64,000 nt of DNA from Burkholderia pyrrocinia (GCF_022809715.1 NZ_CP094459.1:3410001-3474000); one strand, 5' to 3'. Positions 42,777 to 52,378 are shown, counted from the first letter of the stretch. The notes: generated by a model from the letters alone, not told the origin. Program-made: numbers and translations.

Positions 42777-44081
42777 ATGACGCAGTCTTTCACCCGCCGC
42801 GCCGATGCACTCGCGCGCGACTCGTACTACGAAGCGACGGTCACGCGGCCCGTGATCGACGATCCTTCGCTCGACGACACGATCGACGTCGACGTCTGCG
42901 TGATCGGCGCCGGCTTCGCGGGCCTGTCGACGGCGCTCGACTGCCGGGCGCGCGGGTTGTCGGTCGCCGTGATCGATGCGCACCGGCCCGGCTGGGGCGC
43001 ATCGGGCCGCAACGGCGGCCAGGCGATCACCGGCTTCGCGAAGGACGAGGAGATCGAGCGGCAGCTCGGCACCGACGGCGCGCGCGCCGCGTGGGCGCTG
43101 TCGCTCGACGGCGTCGCGCTGATCGCCGAGCGGATCGCGCGCTACGGGATCGACTGCGACTTCACGCGCGGCTACCTGACGGTTGCGACGAAGCCGCGCC
43201 GCATCGACGACCTGCGCGCGTGGATGGACGCCGCGACGTCGCGCTGGGGCCATCCGTCGCTCGCGTGGCTCGACACCGGCGAGATCCGCGCGCGCATCGC
43301 GTCGACGCGTTACCTGGCCGGCGTGCACGATCCGCTGTCGGGCCACCTGCATCCGCTCAAGTATTGCCTGGGCCTCGCCGATGCCGCACGCCGCGAAGGC
43401 GTCGCGCTGTATGCGCACACGCCCGCGCTCGACATCGTGCGCGGTGCGCGGCCCGTCGTGCGCACGCCGTCGGGCGAGGTGCGCTGCCGCTACGTCGTGT
43501 CGTGCTGCAACGCGGGCCCCGGCGGCGTGCTGCCGGCCGCGACCGCCGCGCGCATCGCGCCGATCGCGTCGTACATCATCGCGACCGAGCCGCTCGGCCA
43601 GACACGCGCCGACGCACTGATCGCGCGGCGCGAAGCCGTGTGCGACAACAACTTCTTCCTCGACTATTTCCGGCTGTCGGCCGACCACCGGATGCTGTTC
43701 GGCGGCCGTGCGAATTCGGCCGGCGCGTCGCCCGCGACGCTCGCCGAAACGATCCGGCAACGGATGGTCGGCGTGTTCCCGCAGCTCGGCGACGTGCGCG
43801 TCGACCACGCGTGGGGCGGCTTCGTCGACGTCACGCGCAACCGCGCGCCGGATTTCGGCGCGCTCGATCCGAACTTCTACTACGTGCAGGGTTTCAGCGG
43901 GCACGGCGTCGCGCTCACCGGCATCGCCGGACGCGCGGTCGCCGGCGCGATCGCGGGCGACACGCGCGCGTTCGACCTGTTCGCGCGCATACGCCACCGG
44001 CGCTTCCCCGGCGGAGACGCATGGCGGCAGCCCGCGCTCGAACTCGGGATGCTGTACCACCGCGTGCGCGAGCTGTTCTGA
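42777..44081 (+). CDS. puuB: Gamma-glutamylputrescine oxidase, copy 1
   Basis: The 434-aa flavoprotein of the DAO family has the FAD-binding VDVCVIGAGFAGLSTALDCRARG, the ASGRNGGQAITGF loop, SGHLHPLKYCLGLADAARREG, and the C-terminal GFSGHGVALTGIAGRAVAGAI. PuuB oxidises gamma-glutamylputrescine to the aldehyde used by PuuC. It starts after AGAGGGAGTCGATTTG and is followed 25 nt later by a paralogue. Confidence 0.88.
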   Translation: MTQSFTRRADALARDSYYEATVTRPVIDDPSLDDTIDVDVCVIGAGFAGLSTALDCRARGLSVAVIDAHRPGWGASGRNGGQAITGFAKDEEIERQLGTDGARAAWALSLDGVALIAERIARYGIDCDFTRGYLTVATKPRRIDDLRAWMDAATSRWGHPSLAWLDTGEIRARIASTRYLAGVHDPLSGHLHPLKYCLGLADAARREGVALYAHTPALDIVRGARPVVRTPSGEVRCRYVVSCCNAGPGGVLPAATAARIAPIASYIIATEPLGQTRADALIARREAVCDNNFFLDYFRLSADHRMLFGGRANSAGASPATLAETIRQRMVGVFPQLGDVRVDHAWGGFVDVTRNRAPDFGALDPNFYYVQGFSGHGVALTGIAGRAVAGAIAGDTRAFDLFARIRHRRFPGGDAWRQPALELGMLYHRVRELF

Positions 44082-44106
44082 GCCCTCTTTCTCCGTTCTC
44101 CTGATC

Positions 44107-45408
44107 ATGCAGATTTTCGCCAACCAGCCGCACGTCGCGTCCTACTACGCGGCGACCGCCAACGATACGACCCGCCACGCGCCGCTCGCCGGCACGACCG
44201 ACGCCGACGTGTGCGTGATCGGCGCGGGCCTCACGGGCCTGTCCGCCGCGCTCAACCTCGCCGAGCGCGGCCACTCGGTGACCGTGCTCGAAGCGTCGCG
44301 GGTCGGATGGGCGGCGAGCGGCCGCAACGGCGGCCAGTTGATCGGCGGCTTTGCATGCGACATCGACACGTTCGGGCAATTCATGCCGGAAGGCGACGTG
44401 AAGCGCATCTGGGACATGGGGCTCGAAACGCTGTCGCTCGTGAAGTCGCGCATCGCGCAGCACGACATCGACTGCGCGCTGATGCCCGGCTACCTGACCG
44501 CCGCGAACACCGGGCGCGACGCCGATGCGCTGAAGCGCTGGCGCGACGACGCCGCGAAGCGCTTCGGCTACGACCGCTTCCATTTCGTCGAAGCCGACGA
44601 ACTCGGCGACTACGTGCAGTCCGCCCGCTATTGCGGCGGCCTGTACGACCCGGACAGCGGCCACCTGCATCCGCTCAACTACACGCTCGGCCTCGCCCGT
44701 GCGGCGACCGGCGCAGGCGTGCGCATCCACGAGGACAGTTGTGTGACGCGCGTGCGCGACGTCGCGGGCGGCCACGTCGTCGAGACGAGCGGCGGCAACG
44801 TTCGCGCGCGTTTCGTCGTGCTCGCATGCAATACCTACGTCGGCACGCTCGCGCCCGCGCTGTCGAAGAAGATCATGCCGGTCGGCACCTACGTGATCGC
44901 AACGGAACCGCTCGGCGAAGCGCGCGCCGCCGCACTGATGCCCGCGCGCGCGGCGATCTGCGACAGCCGCTTCGTGCTCGACTATTTCCGGCCGGCACCC
45001 GACACGCGGCTCGTGTGGGGCGGCAAGGTCAGCTATTCGACACGAGAGCCGCGCGATCTCGCGGCCGCGATGCGCGCGGACATGCTGAAGACGTTCCCGC
45101 AGCTCGCGGACGTAAAGGTCGACTACGCATGGGGCGGCTTCGTCGACATCACGATGAACCGCGCACCGCACTTCGGCCGCGTCGCGCCGACGATGTACTT
45201 CGCGCAGGGATTTTCGGGGCACGGCGTGAACACGACCGCGCTCGCGGGCAAGCTGATCGCCGAGGCGATCGACGGACAGGCGAGCCGCTTCGACCTGTTC
45301 GGCAAGATCCGGCATCGCGACTTCCCCGGCGGCGCGGCACTGCGCACGCCGGCGCTGGTGCTCGCGATGAGCTGGTACCGGCTGCTCGACGCGTTCGGCG
45401 TGCATTGA
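44107..45408 (+). CDS. puuB: Gamma-glutamylputrescine oxidase, copy 2
   Basis: This 433-aa DAO-family flavoprotein is a paralogue of the gene just upstream, with parallel motifs: ADVCVIGAGLTGLSAALNLAERG, ASGRNGGQLIGGF, SGHLHPLNYTLGLARAATGAG, VDYAWGGFVDITMNRAPHFG and GFSGHGVNTTALAGKLIAEAI. The two copies differ throughout, so the duplication is old and they may act on different gamma-glutamyl polyamines. It ends the putrescine block and is followed by a strong terminator. Confidence 0.88.
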   Translation: MQIFANQPHVASYYAATANDTTRHAPLAGTTDADVCVIGAGLTGLSAALNLAERGHSVTVLEASRVGWAASGRNGGQLIGGFACDIDTFGQFMPEGDVKRIWDMGLETLSLVKSRIAQHDIDCALMPGYLTAANTGRDADALKRWRDDAAKRFGYDRFHFVEADELGDYVQSARYCGGLYDPDSGHLHPLNYTLGLARAATGAGVRIHEDSCVTRVRDVAGGHVVETSGGNVRARFVVLACNTYVGTLAPALSKKIMPVGTYVIATEPLGEARAAALMPARAAICDSRFVLDYFRPAPDTRLVWGGKVSYSTREPRDLAAAMRADMLKTFPQLADVKVDYAWGGFVDITMNRAPHFGRVAPTMYFAQGFSGHGVNTTALAGKLIAEAIDGQASRFDLFGKIRHRDFPGGAALRTPALVLAMSWYRLLDAFGVH

Positions 45409-45463
45409 GCCGCTGCGCGGCGCCGGCCGCTTTTCGCATTTTTCCGGCCGCATCGACGCAAAA

Positions 45464-45490
45464 CGGCCGCGCACGTTACGTGCGCGGCCG
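45464..45490. terminator. Bidirectional terminator
   Basis: CGGCCGCGCACG pairs with CGTGCGCGGCCG around a 3-nt loop, with AAAA before and TTCGTTT after. It separates the plus-strand puuB copy from the convergent lipoprotein cluster. Confidence 0.8.
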
Positions 45491-45531
45491 CTTCGTTTCC
45501 GTGCCCCTATGCAGCGGGCAGCCTGCGTCGA

Positions 45532-46197
45532 TCAGTCGGTGCCGTACTTCGGCGAATGCGGCCCATACAGCAACCCGTTCGGCGGCCCGGCCGACAACAG
45601 CCGGTTGCTCGTGAACGCGGCGATGTCGTGACTCTGATCCATCAGCGTGTTCGCGATCTGCTTGACCGCGGCCACCACGAGCATGCCGATCAGGCCGCCG
45701 CCGCCGTTGTTGCCGCCCTCGTCGCTGCTCGCGCTCGCCCGGCCCTGCCACAGCACGTCGCCCGTGCGCAGGTCGACGAGCTTCGCCGACGCGGACACGA
45801 CCGTTGCGCTCGCGAGAATCCGGTACACGGTGCCGTACTGCGAGACCTTCGAATACAGCGCGGCGTCCGCACCGAAGATCTCGCGCAGCTTCGCGGGCGG
45901 CGTTCCCTGGATCTCGGCCGCGTTGGTCAGGCCGTTCTGCTTGAACGTCTCGTCCATCACCGCGACCGGCACCACGTAATAGCCGGACTCGGCGAGCGGC
46001 AGCGTCATTTGCGACAGCACCCCGTAGGTGGCCGCGACGTCGGAGGTCTCGTTGATCGGCGGCAGCACGAGGATCGAGCGCGGCTGGCTCTTCTTGAACG
46101 CCGTGTAGTCGGGTCGTTTCACCGGCTGTGCGCACGCGCTCAGCAGCGCGACGATCGACAGCACGGACATCAGCTTGAATGAGAGTGTCTTGAACAT
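45532..46197 (-). CDS. GNA1162-family lipoprotein (DUF799)
   Basis: The 221-aa protein has a lipoprotein signal with lipobox LLSACAQP and the GNA1162/DUF799 body (SILVLPPINETSDVAATYGVLSQMTLPLAESGYYVVPVAVMDETF, ADAALYSKVSQYGTVYRIL, AKLVDLRTGDVLWQGRA). It is last in a three-gene cluster with DUF4810 and CsgG-family lipoproteins. The ATG at 46197 is preferred to a GTG 9 nt upstream, but neither has a good ribosome site, as expected for coupled translation after the 46208 stop. Function is unknown. Confidence 0.9.
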   Translation of the reverse strand: MFKTLSFKLMSVLSIVALLSACAQPVKRPDYTAFKKSQPRSILVLPPINETSDVAATYGVLSQMTLPLAESGYYVVPVAVMDETFKQNGLTNAAEIQGTPPAKLREIFGADAALYSKVSQYGTVYRILASATVVSASAKLVDLRTGDVLWQGRASASSDEGGNNGGGGLIGMLVVAAVKQIANTLMDQSHDIAAFTSNRLLSAGPPNGLLYGPHSPKYGTD

Positions 46198-46207
46198 GGC
46201 GGGCACG

Positions 46208-46651
46208 TCACTGTTTGGCGGAATTCGAATCGGCGTTCTTCTGGCCGGCGATCGTCTGGCCGGCGGCGCTCTGCCCGGCAGCCTTCTGATCCGCGGGCTT
46301 CGCTGCGCCGGCTTTCTTCTTCAGCAGGAAATCCATGAAGGTCGACGATTCCGGGAACAGCTGCTTCTCGGCCTGCAGTTCCTGCTCGGCCTGCTGCTCG
46401 TTGCCGACGCTCGCGTACAGCATCCCGAGATGCGCATGGAAGCCCGGCGGCGGCGTATGGCCCTTGCCGCGGATGTCCTGCAACGCCTTTTCAAGCGCGT
46501 CGATCTGCTCCTGCGGCGACTTCTGCCCCTTGAAGTATTCGTACACTTGCGGCTGGTAGCCCGTCCACTGATAGAGCGGCGGCGTGGAGCTCGCGCAGCC
46601 GGCGAGCAGCAATGCGGCGGCCGTCGCCGGCAGCCAGTTACCCCGTTTCAT
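46208..46651 (-). CDS. DUF4810 lipoprotein
   Basis: The 147-aa product has a lipobox (LLLAGCASS) and the DUF4810 motifs PLYQWTGYQPQVYEYFKG and PPPGFHAHLGMLYASVGNEQQAEQELQAEKQLFPESSTFMDFLLKK, with a TPR-like helix pair. A Lys/Ala/Gln-rich tail (residues 112-147) follows. It lies between the CsgG-family and GNA1162-family genes on the same strand. Confidence 0.9.
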   Translation of the reverse strand: MKRGNWLPATAAALLLAGCASSTPPLYQWTGYQPQVYEYFKGQKSPQEQIDALEKALQDIRGKGHTPPPGFHAHLGMLYASVGNEQQAEQELQAEKQLFPESSTFMDFLLKKKAGAAKPADQKAAGQSAAGQTIAGQKNADSNSAKQ

Positions 46652-46717
46652 GGTCTTTTCTCTTTGATGTCGTGGTGAATCGATCGCATGCGGCGCCGGC
46701 CCCGGCGCCTGCAGCGC

Positions 46718-47395
46718 TTACTTCGCGGTCTTCAGCGCACCGGCGTCGACCTGTTCGGCGAGATGGTTCACGGCCTCCTGGATCGCGAGGTCGAGCACCT
46801 TGCCGTTGAGCGTCGAGTCGTAGCCGGCCGTGCCGCCGAAGCCGATCACCTCGCGGTTCGACAGGCTGAACTCGCCCGCGCCCTGGCTCGACGCGACGAC
46901 TTCCGACGTCGTCGTGTCGACGATGTTCAGGTTGACCTTCGCGTACGCGACCTGCGTCTTGCCGCGGCCGAGGATGCCGAACAGCTGGTGATCGCCGACG
47001 TCCTTGCGGCCGAATTCGGTCACGTCGCCCGTCACCACGTAGTTCGCGCCCTTCACCGCCTGCGCCTTCTTCATGAAGCCGGCTTCCTGCTTGATCTCGT
47101 CGAGGTTCTCGCGATCGAGCACGTTGAAGCGCCGGCTCTGCTGCAGGCGCGTGACGAGAATTGTCTTCGCCTGTCCGCCGAGGCGGTCGATGCCGTCGGA
47201 GAAGATGCCGCGCATGTAGCTCGAGCGGTTGTCGAACTTGCCGACCGCGATCGCAACGGGCTTGCCCGCATAAGGCTTCTGCGCGCTGCTCACGGCCGGC
47301 ACGTCGAGCGTGCGCGACGATTCGGTCGCGCAGCCGGACAGCGCTGCGACAACCGCTGCCGCCACGAGTACGGTGCGTCGTGTCTGGATTTTCAC
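46718..47395 (-). CDS. CsgG/HfaB-family lipoprotein
   Basis: The 225-aa protein has a lipobox (VAALSGCATE) and the CsgG-type body (PVAIAVGKFDNRSSY, ILVTRLQQSRRFNVLDRENLDEIKQEA, GANYVVTGDVTEFGRKD, KVLDLAIQEAVNHLAEQV). CsgG-family proteins form outer-membrane pores or periplasmic assembly factors. The start is a GTG at 47395 with AAGGAG 7 nt upstream, clearly better than the ATG starts further up. It is first in the three-lipoprotein operon. Confidence 0.9.
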   Translation of the reverse strand: MKIQTRRTVLVAAAVVAALSGCATESSRTLDVPAVSSAQKPYAGKPVAIAVGKFDNRSSYMRGIFSDGIDRLGGQAKTILVTRLQQSRRFNVLDRENLDEIKQEAGFMKKAQAVKGANYVVTGDVTEFGRKDVGDHQLFGILGRGKTQVAYAKVNLNIVDTTTSEVVASSQGAGEFSLSNREVIGFGGTAGYDSTLNGKVLDLAIQEAVNHLAEQVDAGALKTAK

Positions 47396-47782
47396 TGCTG
47401 GTCTCCTTGCGTGGAAAGATTGCCCGGAGCGGGCGTGTCGGTGCGGACGTGCGCGCATCGATGCGACGCACGCGCGGCCTGATTCATCGCCGGACTGGCG
47501 ACTACGACATTCGAAGGAAAGGTGCGCGCAACAGGCGTGTTGCGGCGAAAAGCGGAAAGGCGGCAGAACACGCGACATGCGCGTGCGCGCCCGTTACCCC
47601 GTTATTGCGGATGCTGCGCTGTTGATCGCGCATGATACGGCCCCCCGTATGGTTTTGCGCGATGATACCAAACGTGTTTATCGAGACGGAACGTCTTTTA
47701 GACAATTGAAGAAATTTTGTGTGGCGGCGGCACGGCGGCGGCGATCGCCCGGAATCGACCCTGGACGAACCCGGTCGCCGCG
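47396..47782. other. Intergenic region between csgG-type and gor genes
   Basis: This 387-nt gap holds the promoter area of the lipoprotein operon (AT-rich around 47640-47720) and the region downstream of gor. No gene or clear terminator was seen. Confidence 0.4.
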
Positions 47783-49138
47783 CTAGTCGGCCACCTTCTG
47801 CCGCATCGTCACGAATTCCTCGGCCGCGGTCGGATGGATGCCGATCGTGTCGTCGAACTGCGCCTTCGTCGCGCCCGCGCGAATCGCGATCGCGATCCCC
47901 TGGATGATCTCGCCCGCATCGCGGCCGACCATGTGCGCGCCGATCACGCGCTGGCTGTCGCGCGCGACGACGAGCTTCATCAGCGTGCGCTCGTCGCGGC
48001 CCGACAGCGTGTGGCGCAGCGCCTTGAACGACGTGCGGTAGATGTCGACGTCGCCGTACGCGCGACGCGCATCGGCCTCGGTCAGGCCGACCGTCGCGAC
48101 CTCGGGCTGGCTGAACACGGCCGACGGCACCCATTCGTGATCGGCCGCGACGCGCGCCCCGCCGAACAGCGTGCGCGCGAGCAGCCCGCCGTCGCGCGTC
48201 GCCACCGGCGTGAGCTGCGGCCGCGACGTGACGTCGCCGATCGCATGGATCGACGCGACCGACGTCGCCGAATACGCATCGACCGCAATCGCGCCGCGTG
48301 CGTCGAGCATCACGCCCGCCTGCTCGAGCCCGAGCCCGTCGACATTCGGCACGCGTCCGGTCGCATAAAGCACCGCGTCGTACGGCCCGTGCTGCGCGTC
48401 GCCGACGCGCACGCTCAGCGTGCCGTCGTCCGCGCGGGAAATCGATTCGACCACCGTGCGCGCGTGGATCGCGACGCCCTGCTTCGTCATCTCGTCGGTC
48501 AGGAATTGACGCACGTCGTCGTCGAAGCTGCGCAGGATCTTCTCGCCGCGATAGAACAGGTCGACGTGACTGCCGAAGCCGTTGAAGATGCCCGCGAACT
48601 CGACCGCGATATAACCGCCGCCGACTACCGCGATGCGCGTGGGGCACGTCTCGAGCGACAGCGCCTCGCGCGACGTGATCGCGTGTTCGATGCCGGGCCG
48701 ATGCGGCAGCGACGGACGCGAGCCGGTCGCGATCGCGATGTGGCGCGCTCGGATCGTGCGTTCGCCGATCGCGACGGTATGCGCATCGACGAGCGTCGCG
48801 CGCCCCGCGTGCATCTCGACGCCCGATTGCCGCAGCAGGTTGATGTAGATGTCGCTCAGCCGATTGATCTCGCGATCCTTCGCGGCGATCAGCGCGGGCC
48901 AGTCGAGCGTGCCGGCGCCGAAGGTCCAGCCGAAGCCCTTCGCGTCCTCGACTTCGTGCGGGTAGTGCGATGCGTAGACGAGCAGTTTCTTCGGAATGCA
49001 GCCGCGCAGCACGCAGGTGCCGCCGATCTGCTCTTGTTCCGCTATGCCGACGCGCGCGCCGTATGACGCCGACATCCGTGCGAGCCTCACGCCGCCCGAG
49101 CCGGCCCCGATGACGAACAGGTCGTAGTCGAAATCCAT
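47783..49138 (-). CDS. gor: Glutathione-disulfide reductase
   Basis: The 451-aa flavoprotein reduces glutathione disulfide with NADPH. It has FAD-binding VIGAGSGGVRLAR, the redox-active pair Cys42/Cys47 in GTCVLRGCIPKK, the NADPH-binding VVGGGYIAVEFAGIFNGFG followed by Arg-bearing YRGEKILRSFD, the second FAD motif AIGDV, and the C-terminal catalytic HPTAAEE. Length is normal. Confidence 0.93.
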   Translation of the reverse strand: MDFDYDLFVIGAGSGGVRLARMSASYGARVGIAEQEQIGGTCVLRGCIPKKLLVYASHYPHEVEDAKGFGWTFGAGTLDWPALIAAKDREINRLSDIYINLLRQSGVEMHAGRATLVDAHTVAIGERTIRARHIAIATGSRPSLPHRPGIEHAITSREALSLETCPTRIAVVGGGYIAVEFAGIFNGFGSHVDLFYRGEKILRSFDDDVRQFLTDEMTKQGVAIHARTVVESISRADDGTLSVRVGDAQHGPYDAVLYATGRVPNVDGLGLEQAGVMLDARGAIAVDAYSATSVASIHAIGDVTSRPQLTPVATRDGGLLARTLFGGARVAADHEWVPSAVFSQPEVATVGLTEADARRAYGDVDIYRTSFKALRHTLSGRDERTLMKLVVARDSQRVIGAHMVGRDAGEIIQGIAIAIRAGATKAQFDDTIGIHPTAAEEFVTMRQKVAD

Positions 49139-49382
49139 CGCATTGCCTCATCGCAGTTCGGATGACGGCACGATAGCAAGATTCCGGAATTCTTGCGGCG
49201 CACGGCACGACCCGGCGCGCGTCCAACAAAAAACGGCGAGAAGCGTCGCCTCTCGCCGGTCAAACCAGCTGCCGGGTGTGCCATGCGTCACCGATCGACC
49301 ACATGCCCGGCCTGCCGGCCGCGCGGCACCGGTCCGCCCGGGCGCGCGAGGAGCGCGCCAGCGGCCGAACCGGCCGCCATGC

Positions 49383-49610
49383 TCATGCCTGCGACGTGTC
49401 GCTGCCGTCCGTCGCCTGCGTATCGTCTGCCGCCTGTTCGGGCTGCTCTTCCTTCTTCTCGAGCATGCCCTCGATCGCTTCGGCGCCCTTGAAGCCGGCA
49501 ACGGCCGCTGCCGCCTTGGTCAGCAGGCCCGCATCCGGATCCAGCTTTTCCGCGGCTTCGACTGCCGCCACTGCACCGGCGATTTCGCCCACGGTGTTCA
49601 GGATACCCAT
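49383..49610 (-). CDS. Small Ala-rich acidic hypothetical protein (75 aa)
   Basis: The product starts MGILNTVGEIAGAVAAVEAAEKLDPDAG and has a hydrophobic Ala-rich helix and an acidic tail (EKKEEQPEQAADDTQAT). I do not recognise it. The ATG at 49610 is chosen because AAGGGGA lies 6 nt upstream; the ATG six bases earlier is too close to that site. Confidence 0.65.
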   Translation of the reverse strand: MGILNTVGEIAGAVAAVEAAEKLDPDAGLLTKAAAAVAGFKGAEAIEGMLEKKEEQPEQAADDTQATDGSDTSQA

Positions 49611-49910
49611 CGTCATCCCCTTTCAAGAAATCGTGAGGCCGATCGTCCCACGAAAAAAACCGGCAGACCGTGTCTGTCATCACCGGATACACAAGTTACG
49701 CACCAGGCCGGCCGCGCTCGGCGAGCGCCACCGGAACGACGCACGCGCATGCACGACGGCACGCGGCGGGCGATGCACGCAGCGTAGCGGAAAGCCTTCG
49801 CGCGTACTGTAAAAGTATGTTCTGGAATGCCGACGGATCGCTTACGGCGCGGGGAATCCGTGATGAAGCGATTGCCGAATAGTCGTGTGCGCTGATGAAT
49901 GCCGCATGAC

Positions 49911-49939
49911 AAAAAAAAGAGGCTCCTTGCGGAGCCTCT
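49911..49939 (-). terminator. Terminator of the second porin gene
   Basis: AGAGGCTCC (about 49918-49926) pairs with GGAGCCTCT around a 4-nt loop, and an A8 run at 49911-49918 gives the T-tract on the minus strand. It lies 46 nt past the porin stop. Confidence 0.9.
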
Positions 49940-49984
49940 TCGATGCGTGCCGGACGCATGCCGGCGCGTGCGTTCCGACGTTCG

Positions 49985-51106
49985 TCAGAAGATATTGCGC
50001 AGGCCGATCGCGATGCCCGTCTGGTTGCTGCGGCCCGGCAGCTCGACGTTCGCCGCGCCGTTCGTCTTGTTGAAGTCGACGGTGCCGTAGATTTCGGTGC
50101 GCTTGCTCAGCGCGTACTCGGCGATGCCGACGATCGCGTAGCGGTTGCCGCTCGCGAGCGTGCCGTTCGCGGTCATCGCATTGCGCATGTGGTCGTAGTA
50201 GAACGCGCCCGTCAGCGTCAGCGGCGTGCTGACCTGCCAGCTCACGCCCGCGAACGGACCGTCGTCGATCCGGCCCGTGCCCTTCGCGACCGGAATCGTC
50301 TGCTGCGCGAGCAGGCTGTCGACGAAGCCGGTGTCGTCCTTCGAGCGCAGGTAGCCCGCGTAGACCTTCGCCTTGCTGAACGCGTACACGACGTTCGCGT
50401 GGTAGATGGTCTGCTTGCGCGCCGAGTTGTCGCTGTTCTGCTGCGCGCCGGCCGCGATGCTGAGCGGGCCCATCACGTACGACAGCGACACGCCCCACGC
50501 ATTACCCTTGCCGAGCGAACCCGGAATCTGGCCCGAGAAGCCGCCGGCGCCGGTCGATTCGTAGTTGGTGCCCGTCGAGTACATCGCCTTCGCGGTCAGG
50601 CCCGCGAACTTGCCCGTGTACTTGATCTGGTTGTCCGCATACAGGCCGCCGCCGAGTGCGACCGGCAGCCATGCATTTTCGAGGTAGTTGCCGACCGTCA
50701 GCGGATCGTAGGTATCCGACAGCAGATCGAACAGCGGCGTCTTCTGGCGGCCGAGGGTCACCGTGCCGTACGGGCTCTGCAGGCCGACGTATGCCGCACG
50801 GTTGAACAGGCGGCCGCTGTCGGCAAATGCGCCGTTCTGCAGGTTCACGCCGCTTTCGAGGTTGAACACGGCCTTCAGGCCGCTGCCGAGGTCCTCGGTG
50901 CCGTAGATGCCGAAGCGGCTGTTGGTGATCGCGCCGTTGGACATCGACAGCAGTCCGTCATTCTTGGCGTTCGCGTTGGTCAGGTAGCGGACGCTGACGT
51001 CGGCGACGCCCCAGAGCGTGACCGAGCTTTGTGCGGCCGCGTACTGGCTGGCGAATGCGAGCGCGGCGCCCCCTGCGATGACTGCGAGTCGGGTGGTCTG
51101 CTTCAT
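49985..51106 (-). CDS. Gram-negative trimeric porin, second copy
   Basis: The 373-aa outer-membrane porin has a signal peptide ending YAAAQ, first strand SSVTLWGVADVSVRYLTN, the TEDLGSGLKAVFNLESG and YVGLQSPYGTVTLGRQ segments, and a C-terminal Phe (IAIGLRNIF). AAAAAGGAAAGCTC precedes the ATG at 51106, so this start is preferred over the long upstream frame. It is a typical OpcP/Omp38-like porin of Burkholderia. Confidence 0.93.
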   Translation of the reverse strand: MKQTTRLAVIAGGAALAFASQYAAAQSSVTLWGVADVSVRYLTNANAKNDGLLSMSNGAITNSRFGIYGTEDLGSGLKAVFNLESGVNLQNGAFADSGRLFNRAAYVGLQSPYGTVTLGRQKTPLFDLLSDTYDPLTVGNYLENAWLPVALGGGLYADNQIKYTGKFAGLTAKAMYSTGTNYESTGAGGFSGQIPGSLGKGNAWGVSLSYVMGPLSIAAGAQQNSDNSARKQTIYHANVVYAFSKAKVYAGYLRSKDDTGFVDSLLAQQTIPVAKGTGRIDDGPFAGVSWQVSTPLTLTGAFYYDHMRNAMTANGTLASGNRYAIVGIAEYALSKRTEIYGTVDFNKTNGAANVELPGRSNQTGIAIGLRNIF

Positions 51107-51600
51107 GAGCTTTCCTTTTTGTAGGTGTCTCCGTTCATTGCCGGCCGCGTGCGCAGCCGGGTGGCGATCGCACACGTTTTTGGCGCGCGCGATGTGGCTT
51201 GAATCATATGACGACTGCAATCTCTGAAAGAAATTGAAACGCGCGGTAATCGCGTGACTGTCGCCCGGGAACAACGTTTCCCGCGCCGCGCCGCGCCGCG
51301 CCGCGCCGGGCATGCGTCGCGCGGCGGCGGGACGGGTCGCGACGGTGTCGGCGTGTGCGCGCGGTACTGTAAGGATCGACGAGGGTGCGGCGCGGTAAAG
51401 GGGCGTGTCGCGGCGGGCCGGTTGGTGTGGTCGATGCAACCGGAATGTGTCGCGAACGCCTGCAGCGGGCGCGGCCGGTGCAACCGGCCCGCGTTCGGGT
51501 GCGCCGGCGGATCGGTGGATCGGTGGATCGGCGTGTTGATGAAGCGGCGACGCGGTAAATCCGGAACGCGGCACCAACGGCTGCCGGGTGATGCACGCCG
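51107..51600. repeat. Intergenic region with short tandem repeats
   Basis: This 494-nt gap between the second porin and the DUF1275 gene has no gene. It contains a CCGCG run of about five and a half units (51281-51308) and three GGATCGGT units (51509-51531). Both look like slippage products. Confidence 0.6.
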
Positions 51601-52320
51601 TCAGGCCGTCTGCGCCGCTCCGTCTTCGTCGCGACCACCATCGCCGTTCCCCGCGCGACGCCACGCGCGCCGCACGATCTCCGCGAACGCGCCCGCAAGC
51701 AGCAGCACGGCGCCCCACAGCGCGACGTCCGGCGCAAGCCGCGTCACGAGGCCGCCGGCCACCGCGCCGGCCAGGAAGCAGAAGCTGATCGTCGCGAGCA
51801 GCGCCGAGTCGTGCAGCGCACCCGCGTCATAGCGCGGGATCAACCCGACGAACAGCTTCTGCGCGGCACGCCGCAGGTTGCCGGTCGTCATCACCGACGT
51901 GTACGACAGTTCCTCGAGATGGGTGAACGACAGCGTCTGCAGCGTCGCGACGAACGAGATGCCCGGAATCAGCCACGCGCTCGCCGCGCCGACGAGGCCG
52001 CTCGCGGCGACGCCGAGAAACGCGATCTCGACGATCAGGCTCGCGAACGCTGTGTGCCGCATCCAGCCGCGCTGCGCGGCGAGACCGAGCAGGTGCGCGA
52101 CGAATACCGCGATCACGAAGCCGACGAGCGGCGGCACGTGATGCAGCGCGGCGGCCCATTCGCCGGCCGACAGGTTGATGCCTAACAGCGCGACGTTGCC
52201 GGTCATCGTGTTCGCGAACACGTGGCCGTGGCCGACATACGTGTATGCGTCGAGGTAGCCGCCGGACAGCGTCAGCAACGCGGCGACGGTGAGATTGCGG
52301 CTGGCGCCGTCGAGATCCAT
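51601..52320 (-). CDS. DUF1275/YoaK family membrane protein
   Basis: The 239-aa protein has six hydrophobic helices and DUF1275 motifs: LLTLSGGYLDAYTYVGHGHVFANTMTGNVALLG at the N-terminus and SYTSVMTTGNLRRAAQKL in the middle. Function is unknown. The C-terminal 25 residues are polar and Gly/Asp-rich. It may share a promoter area with the chromate transporter genes upstream on the same strand (58 nt between). Confidence 0.9.
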   Translation of the reverse strand: MDLDGASRNLTVAALLTLSGGYLDAYTYVGHGHVFANTMTGNVALLGINLSAGEWAAALHHVPPLVGFVIAVFVAHLLGLAAQRGWMRHTAFASLIVEIAFLGVAASGLVGAASAWLIPGISFVATLQTLSFTHLEELSYTSVMTTGNLRRAAQKLFVGLIPRYDAGALHDSALLATISFCFLAGAVAGGLVTRLAPDVALWGAVLLLAGAFAEIVRRAWRRAGNGDGGRDEDGAAQTA

Positions 52321-52378
52321 CGATCCTCCCGTGAATATTCGCGCCAGTATGCGGGACGGGAGATGGCTTGTCCTTCGT

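Noticed and set aside
40127..42793. 888-aa minus-strand frame over potI and the DUF3138 gene
   Set aside because: Antisense to well-supported genes and lacking any recognisable domain.
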